A DNA stretch of 64,000 nucleotides from Leucobacter sp. PH1c (GTDB lineage: Bacteria; Actinomycetota; Actinomycetes; Actinomycetales; Microbacteriaceae). Every line of letters begins with the position of its first letter. Within the stretch, counting starts at the first letter, position 1. The position numbers were made by a program, and so were the translations under genes. This document shows, piece after piece, positions 43,624-51,310 of this stretch. Under the pieces are notes generated by a model. That model saw only the letters and a list, made by a program, of their open reading frames with translations. It ran no database searches and was not told the DNA's origin. The stretch covers positions 1 to 64,000 of the forward strand of contig NZ_AYMV01000028.1 of NCBI RefSeq assembly GCF_000633415.1, read 5' to 3'.

Positions 43624-44004
43624 TCTTCCCCCACCGCGGCAGCCCGCGGAATCCCTGGATCGTCCGGCGCGCACCGCGGAATCCCCTGATTCCGGGCACG
43701 CTCGGTCAGCGCGCCCCCCAGGGCGCGCTGCTCCGCCGTCCGCGCGCAGATCCTCCTGGCGCTCGGCGGGCCCAGGAGTTGCGAGCCGGGTCGACGCCCT
43801 CCCCACGAGGGTCGACACCTGGACTTCCTGAGCGAGCGCGGTGCGCGGTCGAGCAGCGCACAGCACTCAGGTGGGTTCCACCTGCCGCAACGCTAACAAT
43901 CGAACATAGGACTCAGATAGGGAATTCGAGGAACCCTACCCCAGAACGCACGGAACCCTACCCCGCGGGGCACGGGTGCCTCGGGCCCTCCCCGGAACGC
44001 AAAA
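43624..44004. promoter_or_regulatory. Pilus operon upstream region with repeats
   Basis: A gene-free stretch of 381 bp. Reading toward the pilus genes it holds two direct GGGGTAGGGTTCC copies (plus strand 43952-43964 and 43930-43942), then TATGTT (43908-43903) and TAGCGT (43895-43890) as candidate -10 boxes. A CAGGTGG-3 nt-CCACCTG hairpin follows (43868-43884). The leader of about 250 nt has two CCGCGGAATCCC copies 30 nt apart (43644-43655 and 43674-43685, plus-strand sequence). The long leader stays open in the tip-gene frame, but no ribosome site supports an earlier start. Confidence 0.55.
43930..43964. repeat. Two 13-bp direct repeats 22 bp apart, putative activator sites
   Basis: GGAACCCTACCCC occurs at 43930-43942 and exactly again at 43952-43964. 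The 22-bp period is two helical turns, and the copies lie just upstream of the candidate -10 boxes of the pilus operon. Confidence 0.6.
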
Positions 44005-44040
44005 GCGCCCGATCCCCAGACAATTCTGGGGATCGGGCGC
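44001..44040 (-). terminator. Rho-independent terminator for the zinc-ribbon gene
   Basis: A perfect 16-bp stem (44005-44020 with 44025-44040) and a 4-nt loop, followed on the minus strand by TTTT (44004-44001). This is the clearest intrinsic terminator in the window, placed 31 nt after the stop at 44072. Confidence 0.88.
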
Positions 44041-44071
44041 GCGCTTCGCGGGTCGCGGCCGCGGGGAGGGC

Positions 44072-44599
44072 CTAGGCGCAGTTCCCGCAGACGCCGGAGA
44101 GCGCCATGAGCATGAAGCAGTTCGGGCAGACGGGCTGCACGCGCTCGGGGGCCGCCGCGGGCTTCGCCTTCGCCTCGGCCTTCGGCTTCGCCGCCGCGCG
44201 ACGCGTTCCGGAGCGCGCGGATTTCCGTGCGGGCTCCGGCGCAACGAGCTCCTCGGTCTCAGCGGCGGGGCCGCGCCCGTGGTCGGGGTGGTCGACCGCC
44301 CACATGCCGGGACGACGCACGCTGCGCCAGCGCGGAGCGGACTCGCCCACGACCGCGATGATCTCCTCCTCGGTCTGGAAGCCGACCGTGTACCCTCGGT
44401 GCACGTGCACGGCGGGCGCTCCGTCCGAGCGCTCCACCGTGATGCCGTCGGCCGCGCGCATGAAGCGCTCGACCGGCATCCGGCTGAGGAGGCGGCGCAG
44501 GAAGACGCGGTTCGCGATGCTCGCCTTGCGGTGGACGAGGGCCTCGTCCAAGGAGCCGTAGCGGTTCAGGATCGAATCGCGTGCCGCCGGCTGCTCCAT
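44072..44599 (-). CDS. Uncharacterised protein with C-terminal zinc ribbon
   Basis: A 175-residue protein from ATG 44599 (GGGAGGGC upstream). Residues ~1-95 are a compact conserved-looking region (SILNRYGSLDEALVHRKASI, RWRSVRRPGMW). An Ala/Lys/Pro-rich linker (~115-150) follows, and the end is CPNCFMLMALSGVCGNC, a CxxC...CxxC zinc knuckle. The basic linker plus zinc ribbon suggests nucleic-acid or protein binding, but no function is recognised. Monocistronic, with its own strong terminator. Confidence 0.8.
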   Translation of the reverse strand: MEQPAARDSILNRYGSLDEALVHRKASIANRVFLRRLLSRMPVERFMRAADGITVERSDGAPAVHVHRGYTVGFQTEEEIIAVVGESAPRWRSVRRPGMWAVDHPDHGRGPAAETEELVAPEPARKSARSGTRRAAAKPKAEAKAKPAAAPERVQPVCPNCFMLMALSGVCGNCA

Positions 44600-44721
44600 G
44601 TGTGTGCCCTCCCAGAGATCGCGGCCCGGAAATGGGCCGCCCACCAGTATCCCGCACCCCGTATGCCGCCGCGCGCCCCGTGCACGCCGGGCGCGCTGCG
44701 CGGGAGTCGCGCCGGGCCCCG

Positions 44722-46335
44722 CTAGCCCCGCGTGAGCTCGCCGTGCGTGATCCGGGCCTGCTGATCGCTGAGCGCCGCCACGTAGTCGAGCACGGCGCGT
44801 GCCCGCCCCTGCCGCCGCAGCCCCGAGTCGCTCGTCTCCCCCGTGAGCAGCTCGGGTCGCTCGCGGCGGAGCGCGAAGTATCCCGCGGTCGCCTCGTCCA
44901 CCCACTCGAGGAGCCGTCGCGGTGCACGCCCTGCGTCGTCGGGGTCGGTGAGCCAGGCGTCGAAGCCGAGCGCGAGATCCGCCATCACCCTGGCCTGCCC
45001 GCGCTGCGTCTGCCCGAGCTCGGGCCGCTCCAGCACGAAGTGCGCGTGCACGAACTTCAGCACCATCACCTCGTGCCAGGCCCGCGTGTTCAGCCGGACG
45101 TGGCCGCTGCGCACGTGCGGGTGCTCCTCGACGACGATCGCGGTGCGCAGGCGCTCGATCCAGCGCCGGGTGAAGCCGGAGACCGCGCGCTCGCTCTCGA
45201 TCCCGCCGTCGTAGGGGGCCGCGAGCAGCGACTCCCCCACCTCCTCCGCCACGAGCGCGACCGCGGCGGTGAACGCCTCGCGATCCGCGATCCAGGCGTC
45301 CTTCAGCGCGAGACGCCGCCAGAGCAGTTCCAGCGAGTGGCCGGGGGCCCGCCAGCTGTCCGTCAGCTCCGCGGGCTCCGCTGCGGCGAGCGCGAGCGAG
45401 CCGGCGAGCCAGGCGCGCAGCTCACCGGCGACCTCCGACTGCTGCAGCACCCCCGCCCGAGCGAAGTCGTCGAGATCGTGCACGGCGTAGGCGATGTCGT
45501 CGGCGAGATCCATCACCGCGCACTCGACCGTCTGCACGCCGCCGGCGATGCTCGGGTAGGCGGCGCGCGCGTCGGCCATCTCCTGCGCGTCGAGCGCGTA
45601 CGCCGAGAACTTCTCCGCGCCGTCGGCGACGTCGGCACCGACACCGCGCGGCCGCTCAGCCACGGGCCGCTCCGCCGTCGAGACGCCGACCCACTCGGCC
45701 CGGGTCCACGGATACTTGAGCGTCGCGGCGCGCGTGGCGGCGGTGAGGTTCAGCCCGGGGAAGTCGCGGCCCAGCGTATCGAGCTGCGTGAGGATCCGGA
45801 AGCTCTGCGCGTTGCCCTCGAAGCCCTCGGGCAGCCCGAAGCGCTCCCGGGCGACCCGGTCGAGCACCCGCTCGCCCAGGTGCCCGAAGGGCGGATGCCC
45901 CAGGTCGTGCGCGTGCGCCGCGGCCTGCGCCACGACGGTGTCGCAGCCGCCCAGGCGCGCGATCACGGCCCCCGCGGCGTCGTCGACGCGGGCGTCCCCG
46001 CGCTCGAACGCCGCGTGGACGGCCGCCTGGCCGGCGAGCTGGGCCGCGATCACCCGGGCCACGGCGCTCACCTTCAGGGAGTGGGTGAGCCGGTTGTGCA
46101 TCACGGGGCCCACGCCGGACTGCGGCACGACCTGCGTCACGTCGGAGAGCCGGGCGAAGTACGAGGAGAAGCGGATCCGCTCGAGATCGATGCGGAACTC
46201 CTGCGCCGCGGGAGATTCCTCGATCGGCCCGTCGGCATCGTGGATTCCGGCGGATCGGTGCTGGGAGGACTCGTGTTCGATGTGCCTCCGCGCACTGCGG
46301 GATCCGGTCGTCGCTGCACCCCAGGGCTCGGTCAT
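44722..46335 (-). CDS. dgt: Deoxyguanosinetriphosphate triphosphohydrolase-like protein
   Basis: A 537-residue HD-superfamily dNTPase that removes triphosphate from dGTP or other dNTPs. The metal site is visible in HAHDLGHPPFGHLGER (~148-163) with the later DLADDIAYAVHDLDDFARAG (~285-304). N-terminal RIRFSSYFARLSDVTQV and NRLTHSLKV are typical of the family. An N-terminal extension of about 30 residues is not conserved-looking. ATG 46335 is taken over an in-frame TTG at 46347. Confidence 0.9.
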   Translation of the reverse strand: MTEPWGAATTGSRSARRHIEHESSQHRSAGIHDADGPIEESPAAQEFRIDLERIRFSSYFARLSDVTQVVPQSGVGPVMHNRLTHSLKVSAVARVIAAQLAGQAAVHAAFERGDARVDDAAGAVIARLGGCDTVVAQAAAHAHDLGHPPFGHLGERVLDRVARERFGLPEGFEGNAQSFRILTQLDTLGRDFPGLNLTAATRAATLKYPWTRAEWVGVSTAERPVAERPRGVGADVADGAEKFSAYALDAQEMADARAAYPSIAGGVQTVECAVMDLADDIAYAVHDLDDFARAGVLQQSEVAGELRAWLAGSLALAAAEPAELTDSWRAPGHSLELLWRRLALKDAWIADREAFTAAVALVAEEVGESLLAAPYDGGIESERAVSGFTRRWIERLRTAIVVEEHPHVRSGHVRLNTRAWHEVMVLKFVHAHFVLERPELGQTQRGQARVMADLALGFDAWLTDPDDAGRAPRRLLEWVDEATAGYFALRRERPELLTGETSDSGLRRQGRARAVLDYVAALSDQQARITHGELTRG

Positions 46336-46366
46336 GCCCCTATTCAAGCAGTTCCGGCCCCGCGGC

Positions 46367-46372
46367 TACACT
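46367..46372 (+). promoter_or_regulatory. -10 box (TACACT) for the DUF4287-like gene
   Basis: TACACT sits 27 nt before the GTG, with GAGAGAGGGG as ribosome site in between: an ordinary short leader, divergent from dgt. Confidence 0.45.
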
Positions 46373-46399
46373 GGGGCGCACACGAGAGAGGGGCGCACC

Positions 46400-46972
46400 G
46401 TGAGCGATGCGGCGGAGGAATCGGGCAACCGGACGCGCGGCGGGCGGGTCCCCGCGATCGAGCGGGCCTCGGGCCGCCCCTGGGCCGAGTGGGTCGCGCT
46501 CTTCGAGGCGCGGGGCGCCGCGGGGCTCGGCCACGCCGAGATCGCGCGCATCGCCCGCGCCGCGCTCCCCGATGCGCTCGAGAACCCGGACTGGTGGGCC
46601 CAGGGCGTGGCCATCGCCTACGAGCAGCACGCGGGTCTCCGCGTACCCGGCCAGTCCGCGAGCGGCACCTTCCGGGTGAGCGCGAGCCGCACGGTCCCGC
46701 TCGGGCGCGACGCCGCGATCGCCGCGTGGACGGCCGCGCACGGCGACCGGGCCGAGCACCTCGGGGTCCCCGCGGGCCCGGCCCGCGCCTCGCGCACCGA
46801 GAAGCGGAGCTTCCTCCGCTTCGACCTCCCGGGCACGGGCCGCGTCGAGGTCGCGGCCACCCCGAAGGACGACGCGCGTTCCTCGGTCGCCGTGAGCCTC
46901 GAGGGCCTCGCCGACGGCTCGCAGATCGAGGCCTGGCGCGCGCACTGGAAGGCGCTCCTCGCCGAGCTCTGA
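46400..46972 (+). CDS. DUF4287-like uncharacterised protein
   Basis: A 190-residue cytosolic protein from GTG 46400. Residues ~20-85 (SGRPWAEWVALFEARGAAGL, then GHAEIARIARAALP and WWAQGVAIAYEQHAG) resemble the DUF4287 helical domain. The second half (FRVSASRTVPLGRDAAIAAW, VEVAATPKDDARSSVAVSLE) has the look of an AHSA1/polyketide-cyclase-like strand set. This combination occurs in actinobacteria without known function. It stands alone between dgt and the YceI gene. Confidence 0.72.
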   Translation: MSDAAEESGNRTRGGRVPAIERASGRPWAEWVALFEARGAAGLGHAEIARIARAALPDALENPDWWAQGVAIAYEQHAGLRVPGQSASGTFRVSASRTVPLGRDAAIAAWTAAHGDRAEHLGVPAGPARASRTEKRSFLRFDLPGTGRVEVAATPKDDARSSVAVSLEGLADGSQIEAWRAHWKALLAEL

Positions 46973-47084
46973 GCCGCACGCCCAGCGTTTTCCCGAGGAG
47001 CTCGGAGCCTGTTCATTGGCAGCGCTGCGAGAGTGGATCGCAGGCCGCCCACCGCGGGCAGCACCTCGAGGGGAAGGATCCACC

Positions 47085-47798
47085 GTGCGGAAGTCGCAGA
47101 AGGTACTGATCGGAGTCGGGGTGAGCGTGCTCGCGCTCGCCTCGGTCGCGGCGATCGCCGGCCCCATGCTGTACCGCGACTTCATCGCGGAGCCCGCTGC
47201 CGACGCGCCCGCGATCTCCGGGAGCGAGCAGATCCTCGGTGCGCCGAGCGGCGATCAGCTCGACCCCGCGGCGCTCGCCGGCGATTGGTCGGTGACGGAC
47301 GGATCGGAGGCCGGCTACCGCGTCGACGAGGTGCTGAACGGCACCGACGTCACCGTGACGGGGCGCACCCCCAAGGTCACCGGCACCTTCCGCATCAGCG
47401 AGGACGGCCGCACCCTCTCCGCGGCGACGCTCACGGTCGATGTCGCGTCGATCACCACCGACAGCGCCCCGCGCGACTCGTACTTCCGCGAGCAGGCGCT
47501 CCGCACGGACACGTTCCCCGAGGCGACGTTCACCCTCACGGAGCCCGTCACCCTGGACGAGGTGCCCCGCTCGGGCGACACGGTGCAGACCGCGGCCGTC
47601 GGCGAGCTGACGATTGCCGGGGAGACCCGCGTCGTCACGGCCGAGGTTCAGCTGCGGAGCAACGGCGAGGAGGCCGAGATCGCGGGCACCGTGCCGATCA
47701 CCTTCGCGGACTTCGGGGTCGAGGCACCGAGCCTCGGCTTCGTCTCCGTGCAGCCGACCGGCCAGGTCGAGTTCCAGCTGGTCGCGGCGCGCGACTAG
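47085..47798 (+). CDS. YceI family protein
   Basis: A 237-residue lipocalin-like YceI protein with an N-terminal membrane anchor (VLIGVGVSVLALASVAAIAG), so the domain faces outside. The YceI pattern is clear: WSVTDGSEAGYRVDE, VTGTFRISEDG, DSAPRDSYFREQALRTDTFP and a terminal GFVSVQPTGQVEFQL. These proteins bind isoprenoid-type or amphiphilic ligands. GTG 47085 after GAGGGGAAGG. Its stop codon overlaps the stop of the convergent TetR gene (CTAG at 47795-47798). Confidence 0.88.
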   Translation: MRKSQKVLIGVGVSVLALASVAAIAGPMLYRDFIAEPAADAPAISGSEQILGAPSGDQLDPAALAGDWSVTDGSEAGYRVDEVLNGTDVTVTGRTPKVTGTFRISEDGRTLSAATLTVDVASITTDSAPRDSYFREQALRTDTFPEATFTLTEPVTLDEVPRSGDTVQTAAVGELTIAGETRVVTAEVQLRSNGEEAEIAGTVPITFADFGVEAPSLGFVSVQPTGQVEFQLVAARD

Positions 47799-48532
47799 CG
47801 TCGAGCAGGATCCTGATCCGGCACCGCATCCGACACCGGACCGGCGGCCGCGGCCGCGCCGCCCTGCTGATCGATGCCCCCCGCATCCTCGATGCCCCGC
47901 GAGAGCTGGGCGAAGGCCGCACGCGCGAACCGGGCCGGCGTGCCGGCCGAACCATCGGGGTCCGTGCCCTGCGCCGCCCAGTGCTCGAGACCGAGGCGGA
48001 TCGCGTCGGTCGCTGCGGCAGCCAGGAGGCGAACGCCGAGGTCCGCGAGCGACGGGCCCGCGTGCTCCGCGATGATCCGGCGCAGGCGCCGCTCCGACTC
48101 CGCGTTGACGCGTGCCCACACGGTGCGCAGCGCGGCGTCGTCCTCCATCGCGCGCAGGATGCCGCGCGACCAGCGGAGCCCCTCACGCTCCTCGTCCGTC
48201 GTGGGCACGAGCAGCGCGTCGATTACCTCGGGCACCGCCCGGCGCGGATCGCCGTGCGCGGCTGCGGCGAGCGCCTGCTGCCACTCGTCGGCTCCCACGG
48301 CGAGGAGCGGCGCGACCGCGTCCTCCTTGGTGCTGAAGTAGCGGTAGAACGTGCGCAGGGAGACGCCCGCGGCTGAGGCGATCGACTCGGCCGTGACCTG
48401 GTCGGCCCCGCGCTCCGCGAACAGCGTCGCCGCGGTGCGCGCGATCTCGAGCTGGGTCGCGGCGCGACGGCGCTCGGTCAGGCTCGGGGCCTGACCGCCC
48501 CGCGGCTCGGCAGATTCTGGCTCGGTTCCCAC
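47795..48532 (-). CDS. TetR family transcriptional regulator
   Basis: A 245-residue repressor. The helix-turn-helix is at IARTAATLFAERGADQVTAE, then SIASAAGVSLRTFYRYFSTK (~28-70), followed by a helical ligand domain and a disordered Ala/Gly-rich tail. GTG 48532 is the start that fits the family; the open frame runs on for another 900 nt antisense to the SDR gene. Divergent from the SDR, with a palindromic operator over the SDR promoter, so it likely represses that gene and itself. Confidence 0.87.
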   Translation of the reverse strand: MGTEPESAEPRGGQAPSLTERRRAATQLEIARTAATLFAERGADQVTAESIASAAGVSLRTFYRYFSTKEDAVAPLLAVGADEWQQALAAAAHGDPRRAVPEVIDALLVPTTDEEREGLRWSRGILRAMEDDAALRTVWARVNAESERRLRRIIAEHAGPSLADLGVRLLAAAATDAIRLGLEHWAAQGTDPDGSAGTPARFARAAFAQLSRGIEDAGGIDQQGGAAAAAGPVSDAVPDQDPARR

Positions 48533-48571
48533 GTGGGAGAGCGTACTCGACCCGCGCCCACAGTGCACATG

Positions 48572-48603
48572 TTGACACTTTGGCACAACGTGCCACAATG
48601 GCA
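48572..48603 (+). promoter_or_regulatory. SDR promoter overlapped by TetR operator
   Basis: -35 TTGACA (48572-48577), 16-bp spacer, -10 CACAAT (48594-48599). Overlapping it are alternating half-sites TGGCAC (48581-48586), GTGCCA (48590-48595) and TGGCA (48599-48603), each 3 bp apart, forming two interlocked palindromes. This is the best -35/-10 pair in the window. Confidence 0.7.
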
Positions 48604-48679
48604 ATGTACGCACTTGCCGCATCGAAGCGCCGCGAGCGCTCGGACAACCGCTCCCCGCGAGCACGAAGGGTTGAGAACT

Positions 48680-49465
48680 ATGAACCGCTACGAAGGCCGC
48701 CGCGCACTCGTCACCGGCGGAGGGTCCGGCATCGGCCAGGCCACCGTGCTCCGCATGCTCGCCGAGGGCGGCCGCGTGGTCGCGGCCGACGTCTCCGCGA
48801 GCGGCCTCGCCGACACCGTCGCGAAGGCCGGCGACGCCGCGGATCGGCTCCACACCGTCACCGTCAACATCTCCGAGGAGGCCTCGGTGCGCGCCGGCGT
48901 CGCCGACGCGGTCGCCTGGCTCGGCGGGCTCGACGTGCTCGTCAACGCCGCCGGGATCCTGCGCTCCTCGCACACCCACGAGACGAGCCTCGAGTCCTTC
49001 GAGCTCGTGCTGCGCGTCAACCTCGTCGGCACCTTCCTCATGATCCGCGAGGCCATCCCCGCGCTCCTCGAGGGCACCGGCTCCGCCGTCGTGAACTTCA
49101 GTTCGACCTCGGCCATGTTCGCTCACCCCTACATGGCGGCGTACGCGGCATCCAAGGGCGGCGTGCAGTCGATGACCCACGCCCTCGCCGCCGAGTACGC
49201 GAAGCAGGGCATCCGCTTCACCGCGGTGCAGCCCGGCTCGATCTCCTCGGGCATGACCGACGGCTCGGGCGAGAGCAAGCAGAGCCAGGGCCCCGGCCTC
49301 CCCGAGGACGCCGACATGATGCTCTTCATGAAGCTCCAGCCGGCCCTCGGCGCGGGCTTCGCCGGCCCGGAGACCGTCGCGGGCGTCGTCGCGATGCTCG
49401 CGAGCGACGACGGGAAGTTCATCACCGGCACCGAGGTGCGGATCGACGGCGGCACCCACTTCTAG
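48680..49465 (+). CDS. Short-chain dehydrogenase/reductase
   Basis: A 261-residue NAD(P)-dependent oxidoreductase. It has the cofactor motif TGGGSGIGQ (~13-21), NAAG (~91-94), the active-site Ser in NFSSTSAM, and the catalytic YAASK (~153-157, Tyr and Lys). ATG 48680. An acidic residue after the second strand (VAADVSASG) suggests NAD preference. Controlled by the divergent TetR regulator. Substrate unknown; possibly a 3-oxoacyl or sugar alcohol. Confidence 0.9.
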   Translation: MNRYEGRRALVTGGGSGIGQATVLRMLAEGGRVVAADVSASGLADTVAKAGDAADRLHTVTVNISEEASVRAGVADAVAWLGGLDVLVNAAGILRSSHTHETSLESFELVLRVNLVGTFLMIREAIPALLEGTGSAVVNFSSTSAMFAHPYMAAYAASKGGVQSMTHALAAEYAKQGIRFTAVQPGSISSGMTDGSGESKQSQGPGLPEDADMMLFMKLQPALGAGFAGPETVAGVVAMLASDDGKFITGTEVRIDGGTHF

Positions 49466-49480
49466 CCGCCCACCCCGGCC

Positions 49481-49521
49481 CGTCGGCCGCGGCCCGCACC
49501 CCGTGCGCGCCGCGGCCGACG
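49481..49521. terminator. Bidirectional terminator stem-loop
   Basis: CGTCGGCCGCGGC (49481-49493) pairs perfectly with GCCGCGGCCGACG (49509-49521). It lies between convergent SDR and RimK-type genes. Confidence 0.7.
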
Positions 49522-49525
49522 GCGT

Positions 49526-50722
49526 TCAGCCCTCCGCGAGCTCCTGCGCCTCGGGCGGCAGCTTCCGCACGCGGGCGCGCCGACGCCGGCGCTCGGGGAT
49601 CATCGACCGCATCTCCTCGAGCTTGCCGAAGCAGAGCAGCCGATCCTCGGGCTCGAGCACCACGTGCTTGCGCGGGTTCGGGATCACCTGCACCCCGCGG
49701 TGCAGGGTCAGCACCGTGATGTCCCGATCCCACAGTCCCAGCTCGCCGAGCGGCTTGCCGATGTGCTCGGATCCCGCGTGCATCGAGATCTCGGCGACGC
49801 CGTAGCCCGTCGAGACGCTGAGGCGCTGCCGCACGTCGATCTCCGGGAAGTTCACCTGATTCGCGATGTAGTCGATGATCGCGCCGGCCACGTCGAGCCC
49901 CGTTGCGGCCTCGATCCCCTGCAGCCCGGGCGAGGAGTTCACCTCCATCACGAGCGGGCCGTCGTCGCCCTCCAGCATGTCGACGCCCGCAACCCGCAGC
50001 CCCATGATCTGGGCCGCGCGCACAGCCGCCTGCTCGTAGGCCGGATCGAGCTGCACCGCCTCGACCGTGCCGCCGCGGTGCACGTTCGAGCGGAACTCGT
50101 CGCCGCTCGCGATGCGGCGCATGGCGGCCACAACCCGGTCGCCCACGACGAGCGCGCGCACGTCGCGTCCCCGGCTCTCCGCGATGAAGCGCTGGATCAG
50201 CACGTTCTGCCGCGTCGAGTGGAGCGTCTCGATGATCGCCTCGGCCACCTTCACCTGCGGGGCGAGGATCACGCCGATGCCCTGCGTCCCCTCGAGCAGC
50301 TTGATCACGACGGGAGCGCCGCCCACGCTCTCGATCGCCGCGCGCACATCGGCGCGGTTGCGCACGAACGCGGTCGCGGGCATCGCGATCGAGTGACGCG
50401 AGAGGATCTGGATCGCGCGCAGCTTGTCGCGAGAGTTCGTGATCCCGTTCGCCGTGTTCGGCGTGTACACGTCCATCTGCTCGAACTGACGCACCACGGC
50501 CGTGCCGAAGTACGTGATCGAGTTCCCGATCCGAGGCAGGATCGCGTCGTAGTCGCTCAGCTGCTTCCCGCGGTACAGCAGGTCGGGTTCGTCACCGGCG
50601 AGGTCGATCCCGAAGCGCAGCGTGTTGAGCACGCGCGCCTTATGGCCGCGCTGCTCGCTCGCTGCCATGAGGCGCTGCGTCGAGTACGCCTGCGGGGCGC
50701 GCGAGAGAATCCCGAGTTTCAC
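49526..50722 (-). CDS. RimK-type alpha-L-glutamate ligase fused to a TrkA_C (RCK_C) domain
   Basis: A 398-residue ATP-grasp ligase, related to RimK, which adds glutamates to the C-terminus of ribosomal protein S6. Ligase part ~1-290: KLGILSRAP, LPRIGNSITYFGTAVVRQFE, VVIKLLEGTQGIGVIL, RDVRALVVGDRVVAAMRR, and the Mg-site VMEVNSSPGLQGIE. After residue ~300 a separate domain (GVAEISMHAGSEHIGKPLGE, VLEPEDRLLCFGKLEEM) matches the TrkA_C/RCK_C ligand-binding fold of K+ channels. A basic tail (RRRRRARVRK) ends it. GTG 50722 with AGGAA upstream. Divergent from a RimB-like protease. Confidence 0.86.
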   Translation of the reverse strand: MKLGILSRAPQAYSTQRLMAASEQRGHKARVLNTLRFGIDLAGDEPDLLYRGKQLSDYDAILPRIGNSITYFGTAVVRQFEQMDVYTPNTANGITNSRDKLRAIQILSRHSIAMPATAFVRNRADVRAAIESVGGAPVVIKLLEGTQGIGVILAPQVKVAEAIIETLHSTRQNVLIQRFIAESRGRDVRALVVGDRVVAAMRRIASGDEFRSNVHRGGTVEAVQLDPAYEQAAVRAAQIMGLRVAGVDMLEGDDGPLVMEVNSSPGLQGIEAATGLDVAGAIIDYIANQVNFPEIDVRQRLSVSTGYGVAEISMHAGSEHIGKPLGELGLWDRDITVLTLHRGVQVIPNPRKHVVLEPEDRLLCFGKLEEMRSMIPERRRRRARVRKLPPEAQELAEG

Positions 50723-50735
50723 CGTAGTTCCTGCC

Positions 50736-50741
50736 AAGATA
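50736..50741 (-). promoter_or_regulatory. -10 box (TATCTT) for the RimK-type gene
   Basis: TATCTT on the minus strand, 13 nt before the GTG at 50722. The divergent protease starts at 50747, so the two transcripts begin within about 30 bp of each other. Confidence 0.4.
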
Positions 50742-50746
50742 GAAGC

Positions 50747-51226
50747 GTGATCGGACAAGACCATTCAAGCACTCTCACGGGGTGGCGCGAGTGGGTATCG
50801 CTGCCCGAAATCCGCGTGCCGTGGATCAAGGCCAAGATCGACACGGGCGCGCAGACCTCGGCCCTCCACGCGACGGGAATCGAGGAGTTCAAGCGCGACG
50901 GCGCGCCGTGGGTCCGCTTCACCGCGCACCCCTGGCAGCTGAGCGACGAGGACGCCGTCGAGGTGGAATTGCCCGTGCACGATCGGCGCACCGTCCGCAG
51001 CTCATCCGGGCACGCGCAGGAGCGCCCCGTGGTGCTCATCGACGTCGCGCTCGTGGACCGCACCATCTCGGCCGAGTTCACGCTCACCGACCGCGACGAG
51101 ATGCTGTTCCGCGTCCTGATCGGGCGAGAGGCGCTCCGGCAGGGGTACATCGTCGACTCGGACGCGTCGTTCCTCGGCGGCAAGCCGCCGCGCCCCGTGC
51201 GGCGGCGCAACCGCGGCCGCGCGTAG
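50747..51226 (+). CDS. RimB-like retropepsin-type (putative zinc) protease
   Basis: A 159-residue protein. It carries the aspartic-protease-like motif AKIDTGAQTSALHA (~28-41), with the catalytic Asp in DTGA, and later LIGREALRQGYIVDSDASFL (~120-139). This is the 'ATP-dependent zinc protease'/RimB family, which is typically encoded beside RimK and trims polyglutamate chains. GTG 50747; the C-terminus is Arg-rich, like that of the adjacent RimK. The divergent pairing supports a joint role. Confidence 0.82.
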   Translation: MIGQDHSSTLTGWREWVSLPEIRVPWIKAKIDTGAQTSALHATGIEEFKRDGAPWVRFTAHPWQLSDEDAVEVELPVHDRRTVRSSSGHAQERPVVLIDVALVDRTISAEFTLTDRDEMLFRVLIGREALRQGYIVDSDASFLGGKPPRPVRRRNRGRA

Positions 51227-51298
51227 CGCCGCAACCGCTGCCGCGCGCAGCGGGCCGGACACCCGTATTCGCCTCTGGTCAGGTGCCTGAGCGCTCGC

Positions 51299-51304
51299 TA
51301 GTCT
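51299..51304 (+). promoter_or_regulatory. -10 box (TAGTCT) for leaderless N-formylglutamate amidohydrolase-family gene
   Basis: TAGTCT, then GATGCC, then the ATG at 51311 (6-nt gap); no ribosome site. Confidence 0.55.
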
Positions 51305-51310
51305 GATGCC

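Noticed and set aside
43624-43866. Longer N-terminus for the pilus tip protein (start at 43866)
   Set aside because: The extra ~80 residues would precede a normal signal peptide and have no ribosome site. MQKRSK at 43623 gives a proper export signal.
44005-44040. Terminal inverted repeat of a mobile element
   Set aside because: The 4-nt loop and T-tract on the minus strand make it an ordinary intrinsic terminator.
48599-49719. Plus-strand open frame starting within the SDR promoter (MAMYALAASK...)
   Set aside because: It runs out of frame through the SDR gene and is Arg-rich shadow sequence. The SDR start at 48680 is well supported.
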